This document shows, in pieces, positions 11,507 through 21,336 of a stretch of DNA of 64,000 nucleotides (positions within the stretch are counted from its first letter, which is position 1; every line of letters starts with the position of its first letter). Origin of the DNA: Rhodosalinus sp041365695. Lineage in GTDB: Bacteria > Pseudomonadota > Alphaproteobacteria > Rhodobacterales > Rhodobacteraceae. A program made the translations under genes and the position numbers. The stretch is taken from assembly GCF_041365695.1 (NCBI RefSeq), contig NZ_JBGFSJ010000002.1, positions 62,001-126,000 on the forward strand, read 5' to 3'. The notes below the pieces were generated by a model. It was not told the origin of the DNA. It saw only the letters and a list, made by a program, of their open reading frames with translations, and searched no databases.

Positions 11507-12517
11507 TCAGACGTCGTAATACGCGCGATACCACGCGACGAAACGCGCGAGACCGTCGGCGAGATCGGTCCGGGGGGCATAGCCGGTCAGGCTTCGCAGC
11601 AGCGACGCGTCCGCCCAGGTGGCCGGCACGTCGCCGGGCTGCATGTCCATGAAGTTGCGCTCGGCCGTCACGCCGAGCGCGGATTCCAGCGCGTCGATCA
11701 TGTCGGTGAGCTTCACGCTGGTGGAGTTGCCGATGTTCACGATGCGATGGGGCGCCACCGGAGAGAGGCTGTCGCCCGGCGCGATGGCCGCCGGGCTCGG
11801 GGGGCGTTCGGGTGGCACGTCCATCAGCAGCCGGATGCCGCGCACGAGATCGTCCACATAGGTGAAGTCGCGCCACATCTCGCCATGATTGTAGACGTCG
11901 ATCGGGCGGCCCTCGAGCATGGCGCGGGTGAACTTGAAATAGGCCATGTCCGGCCGGCCCCACGGCCCGTAGACGGTGAAGAAGCGGAACATGGTGGTTG
12001 GGATGTTCCACAGATGGGCATAGGCGTGGCCCATGCTTTCCGTGGCCTTCTTCGTCGCCGCGTAGAGCGTGAGCTGGGTGTCGGCCTTCTGCGTCTCGGC
12101 GTAGGGCACCTCGGTGTTGGCGCCGTAGACCGACGAGGTGGAGGCCATCATCAGGTGGCGCACCCCATGCCGCCGCGCGGCCTCCATCACGTTGAAGGTG
12201 CCGGTAAGGTTCGCGTCCACGTAGGCGCGGGGGTTCTCGAGGCTGTAGCGCACGCCTGCCTGCGCGGCGAGATGCACGATGATATCCGGCGCGAAGGCGT
12301 CCACCGCGGCATCGAGCGCGGCGCGGTCCTCAAGCATCGTCTCGGTGGCGGTGAAGCCCTCCATGGCCGAGAGGATCTCGTGGCGCCGGCGCTTCAGCGC
12401 GACGTCGTAGTAATCGGTCATCCCGTCCAGCCCGTGGACGGTCACCCCTTCTTCCAGCAGCAGCCGGGCGAGATGGAAGCCGATGAAGCCGGCGGTGCCG
12501 GTGACGAAGACGCGCAT
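11507..12517 (-). CDS. NAD-dependent nucleotide-sugar epimerase (UDP-glucuronate 4-epimerase-like)
   Basis: A 336-residue extended short-chain dehydrogenase/reductase. The NAD-binding GTAGFIG is at residues 7-13, a Ser-containing ASTSSVYG stretch follows, and the catalytic YxxxK is YAATK. The continuation RFFTVYGPWGRPDMA is typical of UDP-glucuronate 4-epimerases (LpsL, Cap1J type), which interconvert UDP-GlcA and UDP-GalA for surface polysaccharide. The ATG at 12517 is supported by AGGGAG nine bases upstream; a further upstream in-frame ATG (12577) adds a non-conserved tail and is rejected. UDP-glucose 4-epimerase cannot be excluded. Confidence 0.87.
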   Translation of the reverse strand: MRVFVTGTAGFIGFHLARLLLEEGVTVHGLDGMTDYYDVALKRRRHEILSAMEGFTATETMLEDRAALDAAVDAFAPDIIVHLAAQAGVRYSLENPRAYVDANLTGTFNVMEAARRHGVRHLMMASTSSVYGANTEVPYAETQKADTQLTLYAATKKATESMGHAYAHLWNIPTTMFRFFTVYGPWGRPDMAYFKFTRAMLEGRPIDVYNHGEMWRDFTYVDDLVRGIRLLMDVPPERPPSPAAIAPGDSLSPVAPHRIVNIGNSTSVKLTDMIDALESALGVTAERNFMDMQPGDVPATWADASLLRSLTGYAPRTDLADGLARFVAWYRAYYDV

Positions 12518-12586
12518 CGCCGAAACTCCCTGCCCGTTGACCGTTGCGGGCTTAGCCCAGAGGACGGGATGCGGCAACAGGTGCGT

Positions 12587-14494
12587 TCAGCCCTCGACCC
12601 CGGCCATGAGCGCCGCGCCGAAGGTGCCGGCCACGCAGGCGCCGCTGTGCGGACCCTCCGCCGCAAGCCGCGCGAAGCGGCGCTGCGCGGGCGCGGCGCC
12701 CTGCGCCTCCATCGTCACGGCGGCGCGTCGCAGCATCTCGGCGAAGGGGTCGTGGCCGTCGCGGGCGGGGAAGTAGCGCAGCCGCGTCTCGTCGGTGGTC
12801 GCCTCGTAGATCGTCTCGCCCTCCTTGACCGTCGCGGCGACGGTGAGCCGGTCCAGCGTTTCCGGATCGACGGCGGTGGGATCCTCCGACAGGATGACGA
12901 GATCGGCCAGCTTGCCCGGCGCGATGGAGCCTTTCCGGTCCTCCTCGAAATGCTGGTAGGCTGGCCAGATCGTGATCGCCTTGAGCGCCGTCGTCACGTC
13001 CACCCGATGGTCCGGGCCGATGATGTCGCCCGAACGCGAGTGGCGCGTCACCGTGGCGTCGAGGATGCGCATGGAATCCGAAAAGGCCACCGGCGCGTCG
13101 TGGTGCGAGGAGAACATCATCCCGCGCTGGCGCACCCAGCCCGTGGGCGAGATGTTGTCGGCCGCGGTCGGGCCGACCGTGTGCTCGCGGTGCCAGTCCC
13201 CCCAGTAGAAGGTGTGCATCGGGAAGAGCGAGGGGAACACGCCGAGGCGGTTGAACGCATCCACCTGGTCCTCGCGCAGGAACTGGCCGTGGATCAGCAC
13301 CGGCCGTCGGTCGCCCGGCCCGTGCGCCTCGGTCGCCGTCTCGATCGCGGCGATGAGGATGTCGCTCGCCCCCTCGCCGTTCGAGTGGGTAGGGATTTGG
13401 ATCCCGTTCGCGAAGGCCCAGTCGATCGCGTCGAACACCTGGTCGTCGCTGGGCGCCGTGTCGCCGCGGTATCCCGCCCGCAGATGCGAGGGCGGGCGGT
13501 AGCAGGGCCTGTCGCGGCAGGCGGTGAAGCCCTGGGGCGAGCCGTCGATGGTCAGCTTCGCGCCGCCCACCCGCACGCGGTCGGTGTAGTCCCCCGAGGC
13601 GGTCCGGGCGATGAAATCGCGGTCCATCAGCACGTCGGGATAGACCACCACGTCGATGTCGATCCCCTCTTCGGTCGCCACATGCCGGATCATGCGCGTG
13701 GTGGACGGGCTCGCCCGGCCCTCCTGCGCGGTGGTGTCGCCGTGGCTCGCCGAGAGCTCCGCGCCCGCCCGGAAAATCGCGCGGCCGCTGTCCTCGTCGA
13801 GATCGCGCACGAGCGAGAGCAGCACGCCGAAGAAGGCGACCTCCTCCAGCACGCCGTTCGGGTCCTCGCCGCCCTCGTGGCGCCGGATCACGCCGCCCGC
13901 CGGGTCCGGGCGTGTCGGCGATGATGCCGGCGATTCCCAGCGCGGCGGAGTTCACGGTGGCGCTGTGCCCGGACTGGTGGATCACGATCCCCGGCAGCTC
14001 GGTCGAGACGGCGTCGAGCTCGTCGCGGGTGGGGTGGCGCTGTTGGGCGAACTGCGCGTCGTCGTAGCCGAAACCGATGATTAGGCCGGCGCGATCCACC
14101 CGACCCGGGTTTCTCCCCGCCCATTCCGCCAGCACCGCCTGCATCGCGGCGATGTCGTTCACCTCCCCGTCGGGCGCGGGCAGCATGTTGGCGGACAGCG
14201 CCTGGACCCCGATCATGAAGACATGGCCGTGGGCGTCCACGAAGCCCGGGGATGAGCGCGCCCGGGGAGATCGACCATATCGGTTTCCGGGCCACGGTGG
14301 CGCATCACCTCCGCCTCCGTCCCCACGGCGAGGATATCGCCGTCGCGCACCGCGACGGCCTCGGCGCGGGGCCGGTCGTCCTGCATGGTGAGAACGGGGC
14401 CGCCGTGGAAGATTCGATCCGCCGCCTCTTGGGCGAAGGCGGGGGTAGCAATCATGAGCGGGGCGGAGAAAAGGAGCGGCGCGCGGTGGATCAT
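12587..14494 (-). pseudogene. secreted amidohydrolase (YtcJ-like), broken by two compensating frameshifts
   Basis: Read across three segments this encodes a metal-dependent amidohydrolase with a signal peptide (MIHRAPLLFSAP... ending TPAFAQ). The metal motif DAHGH, HSNGEGASD, VLIHGQF and SSHHDAPV are all present. The N-terminal part (from ATG 14494) and the C-terminal part (13910 to 12587) share one frame. The middle third, about 14255 to 13910, including DAHGH and the conserved IHQSGHS segment, is in another. One base appears lost near 14250-14270. One base appears gained near 13905-13912, in a C/G-rich run where the expected DTPDPAGGVIRRHEGG reads correctly after removing one base. Translation from the start would end at a stop near 14213. 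It may be a pseudogene or contain two assembly errors. Related proteins hydrolyse amides or lactams; substrate unknown. Confidence 0.75.
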
Positions 14495-14662
14495 GGTGGC
14501 CTCGTTCCGTTTGTGGCACGAGCCCCCGCGGCTACCGCGCTTAGTTTACCTCACGGCATGTATCCTGCAATTGAATCTCTCGCGCCGACGTCCCAAAGAG
14601 GTCGCGCCGCCGGGCGGCCCGGTACGAGGACCGCCAACGACAACCCGAAGGAGCCTTGCCGC

Positions 14663-15916
14663 ATGTCCGCCTTTCCGCCCGAACTGCTTTCAGAGGTCCG
14701 CGCGCGCTTCGCACATGTGGAGGAATGCCCCTTCACCGGACCGCGCGTCTTTTTCGAGAACGCGGGCGGCGCGCTCACGTTGAAATCGGTGGCCGAGACC
14801 TCCGCGCGGTTCGCCGCGATCCCGGACAACCAGGGGCGCGACAACCCGGCCTCGGCGGAACTCATGCGCGTGATCGCGACGGCGCGGGCGGACATGATGC
14901 GGCTTCTGAACGCGCCGGGGGGGCAGATCGTCGTCGGCGAAAGCGGGACGGAGATGCTGTTCCGCATGATCCGCACCGCCTGCATGGCCGCGCCCGGCGG
15001 CGGGCAGGTGCTGGGCAGCACGCTCGAGCACCCCGCCTCGCGGAGCGCGGCGGCGCACTGGGCCGGGCACGCCGGGCTGGCGCATGTTCTCGTGCCGCAC
15101 GACGACGCCACGGGGACCGTGGGGCCCGAGGCCTACCGCGCCGCGCTCACGCCGGAAACGCGTGTGGCGACGATCGTGCATACCTCGCCCGTCACCGGCA
15201 TGGGCGTGGACATCGCGGGCGTCGCCGCCGCGATCAGGGAGGTCGCGCCGGACTGCGTGATCGTCGTGGACGGCATCCAGCACGCCGCCCATGGCGCCAT
15301 CGACCTCTCCGAGGCCGGCGTCGACGGGTATGCGATCTCGCCCTACAAGATGTTCTCGCGGCACGGCTACGGCGTGGCGTGGCTCTCCGACCGGCTGGCG
15401 GCGCTGCCGCATGAATGCCTCGTCGGCGGCCCGGCGGAGCAGTGGGAGCTCGGCACCCGCGACACCGGCGCATACGCCACCCTCTCCGACGTGGTCGGCT
15501 ATCTCGACTGGCTGGGCGGGCAGGTGTCGGGCGAAACCGGGCCGCGCGCCCGGCTGGAAGCGGCGGCGCGGGCGATCCACGCGCACGAGCGCGCGCTCAC
15601 CGACGCGATGCTCTTCGGCGCGGACAACCTGCCGGGCCTCGACGCGATGGAGCGGGTGCGGATCGTGGGCGGCGCGCAGAACCCGGCGCGGGAGGGGCTC
15701 GTGTGTTTCTGGGTGGAGGGCCGGCCCTCGGCCGAGGTCGTCTCGGCGCTGGGCGCGGAAGGCATCCGCGTGCACATCCGCAAGGACGACCATTATTCCG
15801 GCAACATCCTCGGCCCGCTCGGCCAGGCCGACTGCATCCGCGTCTCGATGTGCCATTACAACAGCGTGGCCGAGGTGGCGCGCTTCCTGTCGGCGATGCA
15901 GGGCATCGCCGCCTGA
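14663..15916 (+). CDS. class V aminotransferase (cysteine desulfurase/isopenicillin-N-epimerase-like)
   Basis: A 417-residue PLP enzyme of fold type I. The likely PLP lysine is in SPYKMFSRHGYG, and the aspartate of the cofactor-binding region is in VIVVDGIQHAAHG. The N-terminal VFFENAGG is typical of class V enzymes. AAGGAG lies nine bases before ATG 14663. It is divergent from the broken amidohydrolase (168-bp gap) and convergent with the peptide-binding protein gene, with a strong bidirectional hairpin between them. No iron-sulfur (isc/suf) partners are nearby, so a small-molecule transaminase, lyase or epimerase role is more likely than Fe-S assembly. Confidence 0.8.
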   Translation: MSAFPPELLSEVRARFAHVEECPFTGPRVFFENAGGALTLKSVAETSARFAAIPDNQGRDNPASAELMRVIATARADMMRLLNAPGGQIVVGESGTEMLFRMIRTACMAAPGGGQVLGSTLEHPASRSAAAHWAGHAGLAHVLVPHDDATGTVGPEAYRAALTPETRVATIVHTSPVTGMGVDIAGVAAAIREVAPDCVIVVDGIQHAAHGAIDLSEAGVDGYAISPYKMFSRHGYGVAWLSDRLAALPHECLVGGPAEQWELGTRDTGAYATLSDVVGYLDWLGGQVSGETGPRARLEAAARAIHAHERALTDAMLFGADNLPGLDAMERVRIVGGAQNPAREGLVCFWVEGRPSAEVVSALGAEGIRVHIRKDDHYSGNILGPLGQADCIRVSMCHYNSVAEVARFLSAMQGIAA

Positions 15917-15930
15917 GGCCGGAACGGAAA

Positions 15931-15958
15931 ACGCCCGGCGGTGCTGGCCGCCGGGCGT
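15931..15958. terminator. bidirectional Rho-independent-like terminator
   Basis: ACGCCCGGCGG and its perfect reverse complement CCGCCGGGCGT (11-bp arms) are separated by six bases. AAA precedes it and a short TTT follows, giving a partial U-tract in both directions. It separates the converging aminotransferase and ABC binding-protein genes. Confidence 0.8.
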
Positions 15959-15991
15959 GGTTTCGGATCGGTCGGAACCGGTCTCAGGCGA

Positions 15992-17593
15992 TCAGGCCAT
16001 CCACCAGCGCTGGCTCGCCTTGCCGCCGTCGAGCTCCCAGTTCGCCGCGACCGCCTCGCCGTAGGCCAGATCGTTCGAGACGCCCATGATGTAGTTGGCG
16101 AACATCGGCACCAGCGCGCCGCCGTCGTCGTGGATCAGGCGCTGCGCCTCGAAGTAGAGCTGGGCGCGCTTCTGCTGGTCGAGTTCGGCGCGGGCCTCGT
16201 CCACGATGCCGTTGAAGGTCTGCGCGGCCTCGGTGGTGCGCCAGTCGGTGTCGTTCCACTCGGTGTCTTCAACGTAGGCCGAGGAGAACATCCAGTCCGC
16301 CGTTGGCCGGCCGCCCCAGTAGCAGGCGCACCATGCCTTCTTGTTCCAGACGTTCGACCAGTAGCCGTCCGAGGGTTCGCGCACGACCTCGACGGTGATC
16401 CCCGCCTCCGCGGCCGAGGCGGCGACGAGCTGCGCCGCGTCCACCGCGCCGGCGAAGGCCGCGTCCGAGGCCGAGAGCTGGATCGGCCCGCTGTGGCCCG
16501 ACTTCTTGTAGTGGAAGGCCGCCTGATCGGGATCGAACTCGCGCTGGTTCAGCCCCTCGGCGTGGAAGGGCACCGCCGGCGACAGCGGGTGGTCGTTGCC
16601 CACCCTGCCGTAGCCCATCAGGATCTTGTCGACCAGTTCCTGCCGCTTCACCGACAGCTTCAGAGCCATCCGCAGGTCGTAGTTGTCGAAGGGCGCCATG
16701 GTGACCCGCATCGGGAAGGTGTAGTGCAGGTAGCCCGTCTTCTCGAGGATCGAGATGTTGGGCGCGCGGCCCAGGAGGTTCGCCGTCTTCGGGTCGACCC
16801 GGTCGATCAGGTGGACCGAGCCGTTCATGAGCGCGTTCTGGCGCGCGGTGGGATCGACGATCGACAGGATCTCGACCGTGTCGAACCAGGCCGCGTCCTC
16901 GACGTGATAGTCGTCGTTGCGGGTGCCGATCACGCGCACGCCGGGCTCGAAAGTCTCGATCTTGTAGGGCCCAGTGCCGATGGCCGCGGTGGGATCGATC
17001 GCGCCGTCCTGCGACGGCATGATCAGCAGGTGGTAGTCCGACAGGATGAACGGGAAGTCCGCGTTGCCCGACGCCAGGGTGACGACGAGCGTGTCGCCCT
17101 CGGCCGTCATCTCCACCACGTCCGCCAGCAGGCCCTTCGCCGCCGACTTCGTGTCTTCGCCGCGGTGGTGGTTGAGCGAGGCGATCACGTCCTCGACCGT
17201 CAGCGTCTTGCCGTTGTGGAAGGTGACGCCCTGCTTGATCGGGAAGCGCCAGGTCGCGGCGTCGGGCGTGGCTTCCCACCCCTCGACGAGATCGCCGCGC
17301 AGCGTGCCGTCGGGCGCCACCTCGGTCAGCGAGTTGCCCCAGAGATAGCCCAGGTTCAGCATGAACCCGTTCTCGTAGGTCGCCGGGTCGAGGCTGTCCG
17401 TGGTCGAGCCGTGGCCCATCCCGATCTTGAGGTCGCCGCCGCGCTTGGGCGTCATCGCCATCGCCGTGTCGGCCATGCCGACAGCGGCGGGCAGCACCAC
17501 GCCGGCGGCCATCAGCGACGAGATGAACTCCCGCCGTGAAAGGCGTCCCCGGCGCAAGCGCGCGCGTTGCAGCTCGATGAAACGGTTCTTCAT
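15992..17593 (-). CDS. ABC transporter periplasmic binding protein (SBP family 5, DppA/OppA type)
   Basis: A 533-residue family 5 solute-binding protein. The N-terminus carries a twin-arginine-like signal (SRREFISSLMAAGVVLP, residues about 19-35), so Tat export of a folded protein is likely. The body shows the family signature near FHNGKTLTVEDVIASLNHH and a long C-terminal lobe. It should capture a peptide, opine or similar solute for the permeases encoded divergently from 17758. GGGAG lies eight bases before the start. It is monocistronic and ends at a strong hairpin (15931-15958), allowing it to be made in excess of the membrane components. Confidence 0.9.
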   Translation of the reverse strand: MKNRFIELQRARLRRGRLSRREFISSLMAAGVVLPAAVGMADTAMAMTPKRGGDLKIGMGHGSTTDSLDPATYENGFMLNLGYLWGNSLTEVAPDGTLRGDLVEGWEATPDAATWRFPIKQGVTFHNGKTLTVEDVIASLNHHRGEDTKSAAKGLLADVVEMTAEGDTLVVTLASGNADFPFILSDYHLLIMPSQDGAIDPTAAIGTGPYKIETFEPGVRVIGTRNDDYHVEDAAWFDTVEILSIVDPTARQNALMNGSVHLIDRVDPKTANLLGRAPNISILEKTGYLHYTFPMRVTMAPFDNYDLRMALKLSVKRQELVDKILMGYGRVGNDHPLSPAVPFHAEGLNQREFDPDQAAFHYKKSGHSGPIQLSASDAAFAGAVDAAQLVAASAAEAGITVEVVREPSDGYWSNVWNKKAWCACYWGGRPTADWMFSSAYVEDTEWNDTDWRTTEAAQTFNGIVDEARAELDQQKRAQLYFEAQRLIHDDGGALVPMFANYIMGVSNDLAYGEAVAANWELDGGKASQRWWMA

Positions 17594-17699
17594 GTGTCGT
17601 CTCCCTGGATATTGTCTTTAGAAGTATTCTTCGCGGATGCCGAGGTTGGCAGGCACGCGTTGCTCGGATAGCATAGCAAGGCCCCGCAGCCGAGAGAAC

Positions 17700-17713
17700 C
17701 CGTTTCGAAACGG
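17700..17713. promoter_or_regulatory. 14-bp perfect palindrome in divergent ABC-transporter promoter region
   Basis: CCGTTTCGAAACGG is a perfect palindrome placed 107 bp before the binding-protein start and 44 bp before the permease start. Its central CG and flanking AAAC/GTTT resemble operators of LacI-type repressors. No such regulator gene is adjacent, so the assignment rests on symmetry and position. Confidence 0.45.
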
Positions 17714-17757
17714 CGCGGCGCGGGGCGCGGGTTGGCAGACAGGGGGAATATCGGCCC

Positions 17758-18738
17758 ATGCATCCGGTCTTGCGGACGGTCCTTCAGCGCCTTGCGCTGG
17801 GCCTGCTCACGCTGTTCATCGTGTCGATCGTCATCTTCGCGTCGGTGCAGATGCTGCCCGGGGACTTCGCCGAGGCGGTGCTCGGCCAGGCGGCGACGTC
17901 GGAGACCGTGGCGGCCTTCCGCCGGGAGCTCGGCCTCGATCAACCGCCGGTGATCCGGTATTTCGACTGGGTCGGCGCGCTCGCGCAGGGTGATCTCGGC
18001 ACGTCGTTCTCGGGGCGGGCGGCCTCTGGCGTCGACCGCTCCCGCGACGTGGCCGATCTGGTGGGTCCGCGGCTGGCGAACACGCTCTTCCTGGCGGGCA
18101 TGACGGCGCTGATCGCGGTGCCGCTCGCGCTCTTTCTCGGCATCACCGCGGCGCTCAAGCGCAACAGCCTCTACGACAAGACGGTAAGCACCGCGACGCT
18201 GACCACGATCTCCTTTCCGGAGTTCTTCGTGGCCTACATCCTCATCCTGCTGCTCAGCACGCTCTGGCCCGTCTTCCCGAGCCTCGCCGACGTGGGCCGC
18301 GACATGCCGCTCTGGGACCGCGTCTACACCACCGCGCTGCCCGCGCTGACGCTGACGCTGGTGATCGTGGCGCACATGATGCGCATGACGCGGGCGGCGA
18401 TCATCAACCTGCTCGCCAGCCCCTACATCGAGATGGCGCGCCTCAAGGGGGAGCCGCCGCGCCGCGTCATCCTGCGCCACGCGCTTCCCAACGCCTGGGC
18501 GCCCATCGCCGCGGTGATCGCGTTCAACCTCGCCTATCTCGTGGTCGGCGTGGTCGTGGTGGAGGTGGTCTTCGTCTACCCGGGCATCGGCCAGCTCATG
18601 GTGGATGCGGTGAGCTCGCGCGACATCCCGGTAGTGCAGGCCTGCGCGCTGATCTTCGCGGCGACCTACATCCTTCTCAATCTCATCGCCGACATCATCG
18701 GCATCGTCACCAACCCGAGGCTTCTGCACGCCAAATGA
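17758..18738 (+). CDS. ABC transporter permease (DppB type)
   Basis: A 326-residue inner-membrane protein with six predicted helices and the DppB N-terminus (RTVLQRLALGLLTLFIVS; LPGDFAEAVLG). The cytoplasmic EAA-like loop that contacts the ATPase reads MARLKGEPPRRVILRHALPNA. It forms the channel with the DppC-type subunit. AGGGGG lies 11 bases before the ATG, a slightly long spacing. Its stop overlaps the next start as ATGA. Confidence 0.92.
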   Translation: MHPVLRTVLQRLALGLLTLFIVSIVIFASVQMLPGDFAEAVLGQAATSETVAAFRRELGLDQPPVIRYFDWVGALAQGDLGTSFSGRAASGVDRSRDVADLVGPRLANTLFLAGMTALIAVPLALFLGITAALKRNSLYDKTVSTATLTTISFPEFFVAYILILLLSTLWPVFPSLADVGRDMPLWDRVYTTALPALTLTLVIVAHMMRMTRAAIINLLASPYIEMARLKGEPPRRVILRHALPNAWAPIAAVIAFNLAYLVVGVVVVEVVFVYPGIGQLMVDAVSSRDIPVVQACALIFAATYILLNLIADIIGIVTNPRLLHAK

Positions 18739-19655
18739 CCGACCAGACCAAAAGCTACTCGGCGGCAGGCGAGGTCGCTCAGCTCCGCACCCGCCGCTCG
18801 CGCCGGGAACGGATGTGGATCGAGCTCCGGAAGGCCCCCCCGACGGCCCTTCTGGGCCTCGGCATCATCCTGATCTACGCGTTCGTGGCGATCTTCGCGC
18901 CGTGGCTCGCCCCTTATGGCGAGGCGGAAGTTCTGGCACAGTCCTACGCGCCCTGGAGCGCGGAGCATCCGCTGGGCACGGACCAGATCGGGCGCGACAT
19001 CCTCACCCGGCTGATCTACGGGGCGCGCAACACCATCGGCATCGCCTTCATCACGACGCTTCTGGCGTTCGCGATCGGCGTGTCGCTGGGTCTGATCGCC
19101 GCGATCAACCGCTCCTGGCTCGACCAGGTCATCAGCCGCGGCGTGGACGTGCTGATGGCGATCCCGTCGCTCATCTTCGCGCTGATGCTGCTGTCGATCT
19201 TCGGCTCCTCGGCGCTGTCGCTCATCCTCATCATCGCGGTGCTCGATTCCACCCGCGTCTTCCGGCTGGCGCGCTCGGTCGCCGTGGGCGTGGCGGTCAT
19301 GGACTACGTGGAGGCGGCGCGGCTGCGGGGCGAGGGGCTCGGCTGGGTCATGCGCCGCGAGATCCTGCCCAACATCATGCCGCCGCTGGTGGCCGAGTTC
19401 GGCCTGCGGTTCTGCTTCGTGTTCCTGACCATCGCGGCGCTCTCCTTCCTCGGCGTCGGCATCCAGCCGCCCACCGCCGACTGGGGCACGATGGTGCGCG
19501 AGACGGCGAACCTTATCCAGTTCGCGCGCTTCGATCTGAAGGCCGGGCTCACCCCGCTGATGCCGGCGGCGGCGATCGCGCTGCTGACGGTGGCGGTCAA
19601 CTTCGTGGTGGACTGGTTCCTTCACAAGACAAGCGGGTTGCGCGATGAACACTGA
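18735..19655 (+). CDS. ABC transporter permease (DppC type)
   Basis: A 306-residue partner permease. It has a cytoplasmic N-terminus rich in Arg, one anchor helix, HPLGTDQIGRDILTRLIYGAR (a DppC-family hallmark), and the EAA loop EAARLRGEGLGWVMRREILPN. Overlaps on both sides (4 bp with DppB, 11 bp with the ATPase) show a coupled operon. Confidence 0.92.
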   Translation: MTDQTKSYSAAGEVAQLRTRRSRRERMWIELRKAPPTALLGLGIILIYAFVAIFAPWLAPYGEAEVLAQSYAPWSAEHPLGTDQIGRDILTRLIYGARNTIGIAFITTLLAFAIGVSLGLIAAINRSWLDQVISRGVDVLMAIPSLIFALMLLSIFGSSALSLILIIAVLDSTRVFRLARSVAVGVAVMDYVEAARLRGEGLGWVMRREILPNIMPPLVAEFGLRFCFVFLTIAALSFLGVGIQPPTADWGTMVRETANLIQFARFDLKAGLTPLMPAAAIALLTVAVNFVVDWFLHKTSGLRDEH

Positions 19656-21324
19656 GCTTTCCGACACGACGGACGCCAAGGCCACGCCCACGCCCGACCA
19701 GGATGGCGCGCCGCTGCTGGAGATCCGCGGCCTGAAGATCGAGGGCTTCGCGGACGAGAAATGGAACCCGATCATCAAGGGCGTGGACCTGACGCTGCAT
19801 CGCGGCGAGGTGCTTGGCCTCATCGGCGAATCGGGTGCGGGCAAGTCCACCCTCGGCCTCGCCGCCATGGGGTTCGCGCGCTCCGGCGTGCGCTTCGCGG
19901 GTGGCTCGGTGCGCTTCGACGGCATGGACCTGCTGGCGATGCCGGAACGCAGGCGCCGCAAGCTCTGGGGCACGCGGATCACCTATGTCGCGCAGTCCGC
20001 CGCCGCCTCCTTCAACCCCGCGCACCGGCTGATCGAGCAGACCGTGGCGGCAGCGGTGCGCGAGGGCCTCAAGACCGAAGCCGAGGCCATCGCCGACGCC
20101 AAGGCGCTTTATGCCCAGCTTCAGCTTCCCGAGCCCGACAGGATCGGGGACCGCTACCCGCACCAGGTGTCGGGGGGGCAGCTTCAGCGGGTGATGACGG
20201 CCATGGCGATGTCGGGCCGTCCCGACCTCATCGTGTTCGACGAGCCGACCACCGCGCTCGACGTGACGACGCAGGTCGAGGTGCTGATGTCCATGCGCAG
20301 GATCGTGGACGAGTTCGACACCGCCGCGATCTACATCACCCACGACCTCGCCGTCGTCGCGCAGATGGCCGACCGCATCAAGGTGCTGCGCTACGGCGAG
20401 GAGGTGGAGGAGGCGCCCACCCGCGAGATGCTGGAGCACCCGAAGGAAGCTTACACCCGAAGCCTCTGGTCGGTGCGGAGCCTCCGGAAGCCCGCCGAAC
20501 CGTCCGAGGACGTGGTCCTGTCGATCCAGGGCGTGGACGCGGCCTACGGCAACAAGGTGAAGGTTCTGCACGACATCAGCGTCGACCTGCCGCGCGGCCG
20601 CACCGTGGCGCTGGTGGGCGAATCGGGTTCGGGCAAGTCCACCACGGCGAAGGTCGTCACCGGGCTGCTGCCGCCCTCGAAGGGCGAGATCCTGTTCGAG
20701 GGCGAGGCGCTGCCGCCGGAACTCAAGCAGCGCAGCAAGGAGCAGCTGCGCCGCATCCAGATGATCTACCAGATGGCCGACACGGCGATGAACCCGCGCC
20801 AGACGGTGGGCGAGATCATCGGCCGGCCGCTGACCTTCTACCACGGGCTGAAGGGTCAGGCTCTCGAGCGTCGCGTGGTGGAGCTGCTCGAGCAGATCGA
20901 ACTCGATGCGGGGTTCTACGACCGGCTTCCCGGCGAACTCTCCGGCGGGCAGAAGCAACGCATCTGCATCGCCCGCGCGCTGGCCGCCGAGCCGGAGATC
21001 ATCATCTGCGACGAGGTCACCTCGGCGCTCGACCAGATCGTGCAGGAGGGGATCCTGAAGCTCTTGATGCGGCTTCAGAAGGAGCGGGGCATCTCGTATC
21101 TGTTCATCACGCACGATATCGCGACCGTGGAGGCGATATCGGACGAGATCGTCGTGATGTATCAGGGCCGCGTGGTCGAGCAGGGCCTGAAGGACCGCAT
21201 CCTGTCGCCCCCGCATGCCGAGTACACCGAACTCCTGCTCTCGTCGGTGCCCGAGATGGATCCGGACTGGCTCACCCATCTCCTCGAAGAGCGCGGGCAG
21301 GACGAGACGGCGGCGGGCGCCTGA
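19645..21324 (+). CDS. ABC transporter ATP-binding protein with two fused nucleotide-binding domains (DppD-DppF type)
   Basis: A 559-residue protein with two complete ABC domains. Domain 1 has Walker A GESGAGKST at 61-69, signature VSGGQLQR and Walker B IVFDEPTTALD. Domain 2 has Walker A GESGSGKST at 325-333, signature LSGGQKQR and Walker B IIICDEVTSALD. Both sites look catalytically competent. Such double-headed ATPases replace separate DppD and DppF subunits and power family 5 importers of peptides, nickel, opines or glutathione. The N-terminal ~25 residues are a non-conserved acidic/polar tail. The stop lies 12 bp from the converging copA stop. Confidence 0.93.
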   Translation: MNTELSDTTDAKATPTPDQDGAPLLEIRGLKIEGFADEKWNPIIKGVDLTLHRGEVLGLIGESGAGKSTLGLAAMGFARSGVRFAGGSVRFDGMDLLAMPERRRRKLWGTRITYVAQSAAASFNPAHRLIEQTVAAAVREGLKTEAEAIADAKALYAQLQLPEPDRIGDRYPHQVSGGQLQRVMTAMAMSGRPDLIVFDEPTTALDVTTQVEVLMSMRRIVDEFDTAAIYITHDLAVVAQMADRIKVLRYGEEVEEAPTREMLEHPKEAYTRSLWSVRSLRKPAEPSEDVVLSIQGVDAAYGNKVKVLHDISVDLPRGRTVALVGESGSGKSTTAKVVTGLLPPSKGEILFEGEALPPELKQRSKEQLRRIQMIYQMADTAMNPRQTVGEIIGRPLTFYHGLKGQALERRVVELLEQIELDAGFYDRLPGELSGGQKQRICIARALAAEPEIIICDEVTSALDQIVQEGILKLLMRLQKERGISYLFITHDIATVEAISDEIVVMYQGRVVEQGLKDRILSPPHAEYTELLLSSVPEMDPDWLTHLLEERGQDETAAGA

Positions 21325-21336
21325 CCCGCCGCAACG

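Noticed and set aside
14663..15916. Assignment of the class V aminotransferase as IscS/SufS cysteine desulfurase
   Set aside because: There are no isc or suf neighbours, and the sequence around the expected catalytic Cys loop does not show a clear desulfurase motif, so I left it as a general class V enzyme.
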